From the NCBI GenBank assembly GCA_029262995.1, contig JAJCYH010000008.1, positions 1 through 64,000 on the forward strand: 64,000 bases of DNA. Direction: 5' to 3'. A model generated the notes under the pieces. The model was not told the origin of the DNA and did not search any database. It worked only from the letters and a program-made list of their open reading frames with translations. The translations under genes and the position numbers were made by a program. Below, in pieces: positions 46,511 to 53,896 of this stretch; within the stretch, counting starts at the first letter, position 1; every line of letters begins with the position of its first letter. The stretch is from Saprospiraceae bacterium. GTDB taxonomy: Bacteria; Bacteroidota; Bacteroidia; Chitinophagales; Saprospiraceae.

Positions 46511-47971
46511 TTAGTACTTCAGCTTCATAGCGTTTCTTTCGTATTCTTCCAATGTATTGATGTCAATTTTTTGTGCAGTATTCTTGAATGGTAATATAAA
46601 TTTGGCAGGCTTGAAATTAGAGTAAGGATAATCAGCTAAATTAATTGTGGAATCAATTAGCAATTGATAAGGTCTGCCGTTGAGTTGACGCCAGAGGACA
46701 ACATATACTTCAGCTTTTTTAATCTCTGAGTTCTTCTCGACTTCTTCACTTATAAACTTGGCCAATCGGTTAAAAGTTTTAGGCTGTCTTGGCATTCTTA
46801 AAAATTGATTGACATTGATATACTGTGGTAATTCAACTTGACCGACAATGCCTTTTCCGGGAATACCCAGTTTTACCTTTATGGCATCAGCTCTGTCTAC
46901 CAGCATCATTCGCCAGGCAAAATACTGTCCTTGTCCATGCCATGAGGTATTGCCTTTATAAAGGAATTGTCGAAAAGGAATTAATAATTGCAAACTAAAA
47001 TGTACGATCAGAACAGCTATGACCCACTTGGGCGTTCCGGTTAATTTTTTTGATGTTTTTTTAATTGGCTTGTCTTTTGACTTTTTCTTTTTCCAAATTA
47101 TTGAAACTAATCGATGTGGTAAATCAGGATCGAAAAAGATAAAAGTTGCTCCAAGCATAAACCAGGGAAAGGTGCCTATATTCCAGAGAAAATGATTTGA
47201 AACATGAAATAAAGCTAAAGGGATTAAGGCCCAGTACCTGGTTTTTTTAAATAATAAAAGAAACCCAATACTTAGATCGAAGATCAATCCAGACCAGCTT
47301 AAAAAGTAAGTGCTTATATCACTGGTAAGTAAGGATTCTTTGCTGGGATTATCTTGGTTAATATACATCCAAATTCGCATGGGGTAAGCATGCAACCAGT
47401 CATATTCTAATTTGGCTAATCCACCATAGAAATAAACGATAAACAGTTGAAATCGGATAATAAATATTTGCCAAAATGGAGCTGTGCCTTTAAGCGTTCG
47501 ATTCCATACTTTTCTAATACTAAACCATCGATCTGCATCAAGGAATATCATTAAGAAAAGAATGATACAATACAAATAATAATGATTGTTGTAATGACCT
47601 GAATCAAGAAGAAATATGTAGCTCCATCCAATAAAAAGTATCGTGATTGCCAACCTGTAAAAGATGCCTATACTGACTAGCAAACAAGCAATCTTAAGGA
47701 AGAAGAAAAGATATGCCATTGATTCTCTGGACAAGATTTTGATCCAATGGAAAAAGTCATATGTAAGAAAGAACTTCGACCGTGTAAGTTCCTTAACGAT
47801 ATAAGGTTCTATTCTGGCTAATTGCCAAAATATCATAATACCGATAAAAATGCGGAATAGTCCAATGCTAGACGCAGATACTTGTTTTGATAATAGTGAA
47901 AAGATGTTTGCTCTGTTTAACAATGGGCGATTATTTTGCCTGTGAAAATACGGAGTGTTAAAGTTAGACAA
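46511..47971 (-). CDS. HTTM / vitamin K-dependent gamma-carboxylase-like membrane protein
   Basis: 486 residues. The N-terminal half holds several membrane helices of the HTTM (horizontally transferred transmembrane) type (SSIGLFRIFIGIMIFWQLAR, FYRLAITILFIGWSYIFLLD, FQLFIVYFYGGLAKLEYDWL). The C-terminal part has LIPFRQFLYKGNTSWHGQGQ, FAWRMMLVDR and a soluble tail (LFRMPRQPK-like, VYVVLWRQLNGRPYQLLID). This layout is that of bacterial gamma-carboxylase homologs. Epoxidation/carboxylation of glutamate is known for the animal enzyme; activity of the bacterial forms is mostly undetermined. It is a single gene, convergent with the 2504-residue gene. Confidence 0.82.
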   Translation of the reverse strand: MSNFNTPYFHRQNNRPLLNRANIFSLLSKQVSASSIGLFRIFIGIMIFWQLARIEPYIVKELTRSKFFLTYDFFHWIKILSRESMAYLFFFLKIACLLVSIGIFYRLAITILFIGWSYIFLLDSGHYNNHYYLYCIILFLMIFLDADRWFSIRKVWNRTLKGTAPFWQIFIIRFQLFIVYFYGGLAKLEYDWLHAYPMRIWMYINQDNPSKESLLTSDISTYFLSWSGLIFDLSIGFLLLFKKTRYWALIPLALFHVSNHFLWNIGTFPWFMLGATFIFFDPDLPHRLVSIIWKKKKSKDKPIKKTSKKLTGTPKWVIAVLIVHFSLQLLIPFRQFLYKGNTSWHGQGQYFAWRMMLVDRADAIKVKLGIPGKGIVGQVELPQYINVNQFLRMPRQPKTFNRLAKFISEEVEKNSEIKKAEVYVVLWRQLNGRPYQLLIDSTINLADYPYSNFKPAKFILPFKNTAQKIDINTLEEYERNAMKLKY

Positions 47972-48049
47972 TAATTAATTTGGAAATAGGGAATAGTTAA
48001 AACTATAATTGATTTCTCATTTGAAAAAAAAATACGTCGCAGAATAGGT

Positions 48050-49462
48050 TTAAGCTCTGATTAGATTTAATAGGTATTTATAAATTTCCACCATAGCTAG
48101 TGTATCTAGTTTGCAATATTCCAACAAGTGTTTTTTAATTTGATCTTTCGGATATTCGGCATCTTGATCTACAAAGGCTTTCTTCCAGCGGTAGGATGCC
48201 AATTGACCGTTACCAATATCTAGGGCATCATAACTCAGTTCGGGAAGCAGAACGGGCAGCACATACTTAAGACTTGATTTGCCTTTAAATCTATAATCCA
48301 AGTAATATTTTTTGCTGAAAAAGTCTTCTAGGTCAAACAGTCTATTATTTATCCCCGCCAGAAACGCTGAGTATTCGGGAAACTTATCTGCTAAGGTATT
48401 GTTACACCTCGCTTCAAATCCAGCATTCCATGCAATAACATGTCCCTTGTCACCAATATCCTGCTTAAGTTTTTTAACAAGTTGCAATTGTTGAGAAGCA
48501 TCATCCAATAAAAATGCTTCATGACCTAATTGTTCACCTGGTTTTTCAAGAATATGCAAGGAATACTGGAAGGGTATTTTTTCATGAGGACTGTATGATT
48601 GAATGATAGGAACGCTGGGAGCGTAGGTTTCGTAGTCGAGGAAATACAACGGAAAATGGAGTGTTTTCAATAGATTTTCAATTTCCTTAAGATCGATTTG
48701 TTTCTCTTTATTGGTATAGGCCTCATAATATTTCATTTGATTTGACGAAAGTATGCCTAGGTCAATTAATTCATCAAGACCTATAATTTCTTTATCAAAT
48801 TGATTCCAGAATTTATCTCCGTTTAAGTAGGGTATAGTGCCGATATGATATTCCGGCCATTCCACTATGCTGGACAGGTATGCGCATTTGTGTTTTAGGG
48901 AGCACTGATGTTTTTCTTGCGGTTTTATCGCTTTTGATTTGATCAGATAAGCTTGTTCAGCTAATACCTTTATTTCCTCTTCAATGTCTTTGAGATCATC
49001 ATCTAGATTTACGATTTCAAATAATGCCGAAGTATGCATTTCTCCATCGTACCTGTATGTATCGCTGGCGAGAATAAGAAATGCGCTAACGATGGTATAC
49101 CCAGCTTCTTCGGCAACCATTTTTTGGAATGCCAAGTCAAATATATATTTAGAGTCGATCTTTACTCCTTCTTTATATTTTGATGATTTTATTTCATAGA
49201 GCTCTACCTGCTTGTTTCCTAAATAGCGCACACAATCGGTTCGTGAGTAATATTCCTCTGTCTCGAATACTTGTTCGGACTTGTAGCTATCATCCAGAAG
49301 ACTGTTGACGACATCTTGAAAATGCATACCATTTTCTATGGTAAGAAGGTCTGATTCGCTAGTTGCAGGACGTTGATCTGGATTGGTGCAGAAGTAGTAG
49401 AACTGGTAAGGGCACTCTAGGTAGGAGAGGAAATTGGATTTGCTTAATAGACCGTTTTTCAT
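48050..49462 (-). CDS. DUF2779 nuclease-like protein (RecB/Cas4-like plus DEDD-like parts)
   Basis: 470 residues from Met at 49462 (MKNGLLSKSNFLSYLECPYQ); a Met six codons earlier (49480) is also in frame. The N-terminal part resembles RecB/Cas4-type PD-(D/E)XK nucleases: SKSNFLSYLECPYQFYYFC, GMHFQDVVNSLL and VELYEIKSSKY. Cysteines in ECP and HQCSLKHKC could hold an iron-sulphur cluster. The C-terminal part is DUF2779 with ribonuclease H-like DEDD features: FLDYETYAPSVP (about 280), HVIAWNAGFEARC (about 352) and LEYCKLDTLAMVEIYK (about 460). This suggests a nuclease of unknown role. It is divergent from fic across an operator-rich region, and a decayed copy of the same gene lies on the other side of fic. 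Confidence 0.82.
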   Translation of the reverse strand: MKNGLLSKSNFLSYLECPYQFYYFCTNPDQRPATSESDLLTIENGMHFQDVVNSLLDDSYKSEQVFETEEYYSRTDCVRYLGNKQVELYEIKSSKYKEGVKIDSKYIFDLAFQKMVAEEAGYTIVSAFLILASDTYRYDGEMHTSALFEIVNLDDDLKDIEEEIKVLAEQAYLIKSKAIKPQEKHQCSLKHKCAYLSSIVEWPEYHIGTIPYLNGDKFWNQFDKEIIGLDELIDLGILSSNQMKYYEAYTNKEKQIDLKEIENLLKTLHFPLYFLDYETYAPSVPIIQSYSPHEKIPFQYSLHILEKPGEQLGHEAFLLDDASQQLQLVKKLKQDIGDKGHVIAWNAGFEARCNNTLADKFPEYSAFLAGINNRLFDLEDFFSKKYYLDYRFKGKSSLKYVLPVLLPELSYDALDIGNGQLASYRWKKAFVDQDAEYPKDQIKKHLLEYCKLDTLAMVEIYKYLLNLIRA

Positions 49463-49564
49463 ACAGCTTAAAATTAGCAATTTTGTCTAGTTGATTTATT
49501 ACGTTGGTTGAGTTCAAGATTTAGGGTGGACGATATTTAGCAATAGCATATTAATCGATCATTA

Positions 49565-49716
49565 AGCTCAACATTTGTATAAATCAAGCTCAATTTTGTT
49601 CAGTTATGAGCTTTAACGTGCATTTAATGAGCTTTATTTGTTATGTGGCTCAAATTGTTTATATTTGTAGCTCAAATAGCATTAATAATGAGCTTGTCCA
49701 AACGCTAAATTGAGCT
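49565..49716 (+). promoter_or_regulatory. Eight-site operator array in the fic promoter (AGCTCA / TGAGCT)
   Basis: Sites at 49565 AGCTCA, 49587 AGCTCA, 49607 TGAGCT, 49628 TGAGCT, 49647 GGCTCA (one mismatch), 49669 AGCTCA, 49689 TGAGCT and 49711 TGAGCT. The AGCT cores are 22, 22, 21, 17, 22, 22 and 22 bases apart, and the orientation order + + - - occurs twice. The wider consensus is AAGCTCAA or its complement. Spacing of about two helical turns places all sites of a set on one DNA face. The array overlaps the -33/-7 promoter and ends 5 bases before the fic start codon. The natural candidate ligand is the N-terminal HTH of Fic (inference). Confidence 0.8.
49637..49667 (+). promoter_or_regulatory. 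Bacteroidota-type promoter of fic
   Basis: TTTG at 49637-49640 is followed after 19 bases by TATATTTG at 49660-49667, a perfect TTTG-N19-TAnnTTTG. The operator site at 49647 lies between the two boxes and the site at 49669 straddles the likely start of transcription, so protein binding here should block the polymerase. Confidence 0.7.
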
Positions 49717-49720
49717 TAAA

Positions 49721-50758
49721 ATGGAAAATAATGACAAACAAGCCTTAGATTATATCTCAAATAATCCATTAAGATCTTCAAAGGAAATACACGAAGGGAG
49801 TAATCTTGAAGTTGGATATGCCACTCTAAAACGAATTCTAAGCAGATTACACGAAAACAATTATCTTGATATCGAAGGCCGGGGTAGAGCTACGAAATAC
49901 AAAATAAGTCTCGCCTACTTTATTACCAAACCGATCGACACCGATGAGTATTTCAAACAGGAGATTGATGATAGAGAAATAAAAGAAAAATTCGATTTAG
50001 AATTGATCCCGAATGTTCTAAGTCAAATTGAATTATTTACTCAAGAAGAACTGCAAAAACTCGAAAAATTACAGAATAGATATGAGCAGAAAATTAAGAG
50101 TCTATCAAATTCACAATATCAAAGAGAACTTGAAAGATTAGCAATAGATTTAAGTTGGAAATCCTCTCAAATTGAAGGGAATACCTATTCACTGTTAGAA
50201 ACAGAGAGATTACTGAAAGAACAAGTAACAGCAGAAGGAAAAAATAAAGATGAGGCTACTATGTTGCTCAATCACAAAGACGCGATAGACTTTATAATAG
50301 AAAACTCTGATTACATAGATCTGGTGGAAATTAGGAGAATTGAGGATATCCATAGTATACTTATTAAAGATTTGGGGGTTGATAGAAACATCAGAACCAG
50401 AAGTGTTGGTATAACTGGTACTAACTATAAACCTTTAGATAATGAATACCAAATTCGAGAAGCACTGCAACACACATGTAATTTGGTTAATTCAAAAAAG
50501 AAAGTGTTTGAAAAATCCTTGTTACTGTTAGTTCTTTTGTCCTACATTCAAGCATTTAATGATGGTAACAAACGAACTGCGAGAATTGTAAGTAATGCAA
50601 GCCTAATAAATAACAAACATTGTCCAATATCATTTAGAACAATAGATTCAATAGAATACAAAAAAGCTATGCTTCTTTTCTATGAGCAAAACAATATATC
50701 AGCAATTAAAAATATATTTATTGATCAATTTGAATTTGCAGTAAAGACTTACTTTTAA
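49721..50758 (+). CDS. HTH-Fic domain protein with substituted catalytic histidine
   Basis: 345 residues. The N-terminal winged HTH is at about 1-60 (ISNNPLRSSKEIHEG, VGYATLKRILSRLHENNYL), followed by a linker helix region. The inhibitory motif SSQIEGN lies at about 148-154, upstream of the Fic core as in class II Fic proteins ((S/T)xxxE(G/N)). The core motif at about 272-284 reads IQAFNDGNKRTAR. The family motif is HxFx(D/E)GNxRxxR; here the catalytic His is Gln (codon CAA), while the Phe, Asp, Gly-Asn and Arg residues are kept. Fic proteins normally transfer AMP or related groups to target hydroxyls; the substitution puts classical AMPylation in doubt. It is likely autoregulated through the operator array directly upstream. 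Confidence 0.88.
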   Translation: MENNDKQALDYISNNPLRSSKEIHEGSNLEVGYATLKRILSRLHENNYLDIEGRGRATKYKISLAYFITKPIDTDEYFKQEIDDREIKEKFDLELIPNVLSQIELFTQEELQKLEKLQNRYEQKIKSLSNSQYQRELERLAIDLSWKSSQIEGNTYSLLETERLLKEQVTAEGKNKDEATMLLNHKDAIDFIIENSDYIDLVEIRRIEDIHSILIKDLGVDRNIRTRSVGITGTNYKPLDNEYQIREALQHTCNLVNSKKKVFEKSLLLLVLLSYIQAFNDGNKRTARIVSNASLINNKHCPISFRTIDSIEYKKAMLLFYEQNNISAIKNIFIDQFEFAVKTYF

Positions 50759-50824
50759 TTAGATGGCAATGACAATATAGCCATAGACAATGACAGCATA
50801 TCCTCCTGTGTAGAGTGAGGCTAT

Positions 50825-50960
50825 GTGACATTTACGTTAGCGATATGGAGTACATCATAACTCATCTCGGAAAGCAAAATCGGGAGTACGTTTTTTATTC
50901 TTAAGCTATTTTTGAATCTAAAATCGCGGAAGAATCATTTATTAAACACATCGTAAATCC
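50825..50960 (-). pseudogene. Remnant of a second DUF2779 gene
   Basis: Reading the minus strand with frame changes gives FNK-stop-FFRDFRF, then RFKNSLRIKNVLPILLSEMS and YDVLHIANVNVT. This aligns with FSKKYYLDYRF, RFKGKSSLKYVLPVLLPELS and YDALDIGNGQLA of the intact DUF2779 protein. DNA similarity is visible (for example CATCATAACTCA in both). Only about 45 codons of the C-terminal part survive, with stops. It lies in the same orientation as the intact copy at 48050-49462, so fic is flanked by two DUF2779 copies. Confidence 0.7.
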
Positions 50961-51027
50961 ACTAGAAAGATTATCCTCAAAATAGTTGAAATCATGGTTG
51001 TTAAAGAAGTTAAAAATGTTGAGATGC

Positions 51028-52989
51028 CTAATCATTTTTACGATTGAAATGTGCTTCTGAATCTGCAGCTATGTTTAGTTTGCGATCTGAAATATATCCT
51101 ACTCTGGAGCCAATTATTGATTTCACATACCTCCTCAACGCCTCATCACAAAAATATACATAACACCCCTTCATCCCCCTTGTCATCAATACCCGGTATG
51201 TATTTAAGATGAGCCTTCTTGCTAAAGCTAAAGCTTCTTCAGGTTGTTCTTTTATCATCTTCTTGATGCCTCTGATGGATTGATCCATTTTGGATCTTTC
51301 GAATACATCCGTAATGATTTCACCATTTTCGTATTTCAGGTCTAACCCTATAATTACGCCTACATAATCTAGTTCTAGGCCTTGGCAGGTATGGATGCAT
51401 CCGATTTCGTCTATGGAGTTTTCTGCGATGATCCAGTTGCTACCATCTTTGGTAAGATTCCATGTCATTTCGAAATCGTACTCTGGAATGATCACATCCT
51501 TTGCAATAGGATTCTTTTTACTTATCCAGTCCCAACAATACCCTGCAACCATCCTAGATTTGTTGTTAAGCTTATTTTTTTCTTCGATTTCATTCCGTAA
51601 TTGATTTGGGTCATCGAAGACTTTAAAATCATAATCATCTTTACTCAGCGTCTGGTTGGCTGTGTTACGTATTCCTAATAGATTGTCTAGCCAAGCAAGG
51701 TACCCATTAGAACCATTGCACCTGAATTGAGATTCTAACTTTAGAAAGTTGACTTCAGCTCCTTCTTGTTTTGCCCACTGTTTAATTTTAGATACTTCAC
51801 CTATATCTTTTAAATGTATTTGTTGATGATCATCTACAAAGAAGATGCTGAATTTGGATGCATGCATAATTTCCAGAACTTGGTTGTGCCCTAGATTACC
51901 ATATAGGCCACTTTTGAGATTTAACCTATGGGCTTCATCCACAATGAGTGTATCAAAAGCTCCATTCTCTGCATCGATAAATCCACCCGAACTTCTGAAT
52001 AAATTATTGAATTCTGTTTTCTTAATTGTTCCAGTAAGTCTACTAGCGTATACAGCCCTTGGTGCAGCATTCTTAGTAACATATTGAGCCACTAGTCCGA
52101 TTTTGGTCAGGTCAACAAGCAAATTAATGGCAACTACGCTTTTGCCTGTACCTGGGCCTCCTTCGATAATTAATACATTTTTATTTTTTGTAGAAGATTT
52201 TCGAGCGAGTTGCTTTGCTGTTTCATATACTAATTTTTGGTCATCAATTAATGTAAATTCCTCATTACCTTTTAACATTGAGGATAAAGCATCTGCCAAT
52301 TGTTTGGACGGTTTTAATTTTCCATTGTCAATGCGATAGAGAATGTTTGAATCATCACCGTATTTAATATATTTTTTAATAAAATTTCTGAGTTTAATAG
52401 CATCAGACTTCAGGAACAGAGGGGCCTTTTCAATATAATCGCTGTAAAATTCGTTGTCAATCACACCATCAGAAGTATAATTATGCAAGTAAGCGCATGG
52501 AGTAAGATTAATATCTTCTTCTTGGACGGTTTGGTTGAATCCCTTTAGCAATTGTACGTATGACCAGGCCTGGTAAGATGGATGTGATGTTTCAACCTCC
52601 CTTCCTTGGAAACAGGTAGATACTATAGCGTCTTTTGAGCTAAGGTTTGCGTTTTGCCATTGCTTTAATTCAATGACGATGACATTTTCTTTTTTATCAT
52701 GATCTTTACCTGTAATAATAAAGTCAACTCTTTTGGATGTTAATGGAATTTGGAATTCTATAGATATCATGGCATCAGAAGGAATATCCTTATCCAGGAT
52801 AATATTATTCATGTACATCATAGAGTTTTTCCAAGATTCTATTTCAGATTGAGACGTACTCCTTCCAAGATTTTTTTTAAATGCCTCATAGATAACTTCA
52901 TCTATCCTATTGGATATGACATCTTCAGTGAATTCAGACTTGTTTCCTTGATATACTATCATTCTATAATTGGTCGTATTTAGTTGCAA
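51028..52989 (-). CDS. Nuclease-helicase of the DUF2075 type
   Basis: 653 residues. The N-terminal region (about 1-130) shows a PD-(D/E)XK-like site: KRVDFIITGKD, then NVIVIELKQW (about 100-110). The helicase part has LIIEGGPGTGKSVVAINLL (Walker A, about 272-284), TLIVDEAHRLN (Walker B, about 348), FFVDDHQQI, LKLESQFRCNGSNGYL, IHTCQGLELDYVGVIIG and LNTYRVLMTRGMKGCYVYF. This is the DUF2075/Schlafen-like superfamily 1 helicase pattern. Its start lies inside the end of the MazG-like gene (26-base overlap), so the two are one transcription unit. Such nuclease-helicases often sit in defence islands; the role here is inferred. Confidence 0.87.
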   Translation of the reverse strand: MQLNTTNYRMIVYQGNKSEFTEDVISNRIDEVIYEAFKKNLGRSTSQSEIESWKNSMMYMNNIILDKDIPSDAMISIEFQIPLTSKRVDFIITGKDHDKKENVIVIELKQWQNANLSSKDAIVSTCFQGREVETSHPSYQAWSYVQLLKGFNQTVQEEDINLTPCAYLHNYTSDGVIDNEFYSDYIEKAPLFLKSDAIKLRNFIKKYIKYGDDSNILYRIDNGKLKPSKQLADALSSMLKGNEEFTLIDDQKLVYETAKQLARKSSTKNKNVLIIEGGPGTGKSVVAINLLVDLTKIGLVAQYVTKNAAPRAVYASRLTGTIKKTEFNNLFRSSGGFIDAENGAFDTLIVDEAHRLNLKSGLYGNLGHNQVLEIMHASKFSIFFVDDHQQIHLKDIGEVSKIKQWAKQEGAEVNFLKLESQFRCNGSNGYLAWLDNLLGIRNTANQTLSKDDYDFKVFDDPNQLRNEIEEKNKLNNKSRMVAGYCWDWISKKNPIAKDVIIPEYDFEMTWNLTKDGSNWIIAENSIDEIGCIHTCQGLELDYVGVIIGLDLKYENGEIITDVFERSKMDQSIRGIKKMIKEQPEEALALARRLILNTYRVLMTRGMKGCYVYFCDEALRRYVKSIIGSRVGYISDRKLNIAADSEAHFNRKND

Positions 52990-53302
52990 CCCCTTTTGAT
53001 TTGTCGATAGAGTATTTTCCTTCGTTTGCTTTTAATTTTTCGAATATAATTTCCTTCACATCAAATCCATTTTTTTCAGCTAAAAGAAAAGCGAAAGCAA
53101 ATACATCAGCCAACTCTTCCTTTATCCTTTGCGGATCTACCTTTTCAGATTCCGCTATCGATTTCCAAAGGAAAAGTTCATTTAATTCGGCGGCTTCTAT
53201 TGAAATAGCTGTAGCAAGGTTTTTGGAGTCATGAAATTGTTTCCAGTCGCGAGCATCTCGGAACTCAATGAGGTGTTTTATGATTTCTTGAATATCAGTC
53301 AT
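52964..53302 (-). CDS. MazG-like nucleotide pyrophosphohydrolase (dCTPase/RS21-C6 type)
   Basis: 112 residues of all-alpha NTP pyrophosphohydrolase type. RDWKQFHDSKNLATAISIEA is followed by AELNELFLW (first E of the EExxE site), and EELADVFAFAFLLAEK carries the ExxD metal site. NEGKYSIDKSKGVATKYDQL is the usual C-terminus of small dCTP/NTP pyrophosphatases. It hydrolyses (d)NTPs to monophosphates. The gene overlaps the start of the downstream nuclease-helicase gene by 26 bases. Confidence 0.9.
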   Translation of the reverse strand: MTDIQEIIKHLIEFRDARDWKQFHDSKNLATAISIEAAELNELFLWKSIAESEKVDPQRIKEELADVFAFAFLLAEKNGFDVKEIIFEKLKANEGKYSIDKSKGVATKYDQL

Positions 53303-53548
53303 GAAAGATATTTATTGAAATTAATATGAATATACCAACAAATGCACTATTTCTTAATTAGAAGGAATTTATAATAGGATGTGATTTGATTAATTTTTCG
53401 AGTATGCTCGAATCGATAATTATCGGTTCGGTCCACCCGGACTGCCATCAGGCGGACGCGGCACTCATGGATAAAAATATATAGGTGAGTAATCGCTTTT
53501 GACTCCCTTTAAGCGGGATAAACTTCTCGCTCTTCTATAGATTTTGGC

Positions 53549-53586
53549 ATAAAAAGACCCTTACATCAAAAGTGACGTAAAGGTCT
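53549..53586 (-). terminator. Second copy of the tRNA-type terminator
   Basis: On the minus strand the stem AGACCTTTAC with GTAAGGGTCT (one mismatch) is followed by T5. It is a near-identical copy of the hairpin at 53775-53812. Confidence 0.7.
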
Positions 53587-53774
53587 AATTTACAAGTGGT
53601 TCTCCGCCCGGCTTGATACCGTACGGACGGGTCCGCCCGGACTCATTAAAGATTAAGAAACAAGGTCGGACGGGGCACCTACCGTCACTTTGTTCTGGTA
53701 GGCAAGCAAGGGCTTTCCGCTGCTCACTTTGTTCGAGCGGGATAAACTTCTCGCCCTTCTATTGATTTTTAGCA

Positions 53775-53812
53775 TAAAAAAGACCCTTACATCAAAAGTG
53801 ACGTAAAGGTCT
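53775..53812 (-). terminator. Rho-independent terminator of the tRNA gene
   Basis: The minus-strand stem AGACCTTTAC with GTAAGGGTCT (one mismatch, loop GTCACTTTTGAT) is followed by T6. It lies 11 bases after the tRNA 3' end. Confidence 0.82.
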
Positions 53813-53822
53813 GTACTTAGTG

Positions 53823-53896
53823 TGGTTCCACAAGGACTCGAACCTTGGACCCTCTGATTATGAGTCAGATGCTCTAACCAGCTGAGCTATGGAACC
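53823..53896 (-). tRNA. tRNA with anticodon CAU (elongator Met, or Ile2)
   Basis: 74 nucleotides with a complete cloverleaf: acceptor GGTTCCA/TGGAACC plus discriminator A, D arm GCTC AGCTGGTTA GAGC, anticodon stem TCTGA/TCAGA with loop CTCATAA (anticodon CAT), T arm CAAGG TTCGAGT CCTTG. CCA is not encoded. CAU can be elongator Met or, with lysidine at position 34, Ile2; the sequence alone does not settle which. It is not an initiator, judging by the standard acceptor pair G1-C72. Upstream on the minus strand lie four decayed tRNA-like units. Confidence 0.93.

Larger units (their letters stand above)
53513..53812 (-). repeat. Two copies of a 75-bp segment ending in the tRNA terminator
   Basis: Copy A (53513-53586) and copy B (53737-53812) share GCGGGATAAACTTCTCGC, then CTTCTAT, GATTTT, GCATAAAA and the hairpin AGACCCTTAC...GTAAAGGTCT. 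Beyond copy A a short GTGGTTCTCC recalls the tRNA 3' end GTGGTTCCAC beyond copy B. The repeat therefore looks like a duplication of the tRNA's downstream flank, with the second tRNA lost. Confidence 0.75.
53303..53822. other. Intergenic region rich in GC palindromes and duplicated tRNA-terminator segments
   Basis: It contains no protein gene. It holds GC-rich palindromic elements (53431-53457, GTCCACC with GGCGGAC; around 53602-53645 with GTCCGCCCGGAC; 53674-53695, CCTACC with GGTAGG) and the two-copy segment described separately. The contrast with the AT-rich genome marks it as a repeat-accumulating spot next to a tRNA gene. Confidence 0.6.
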
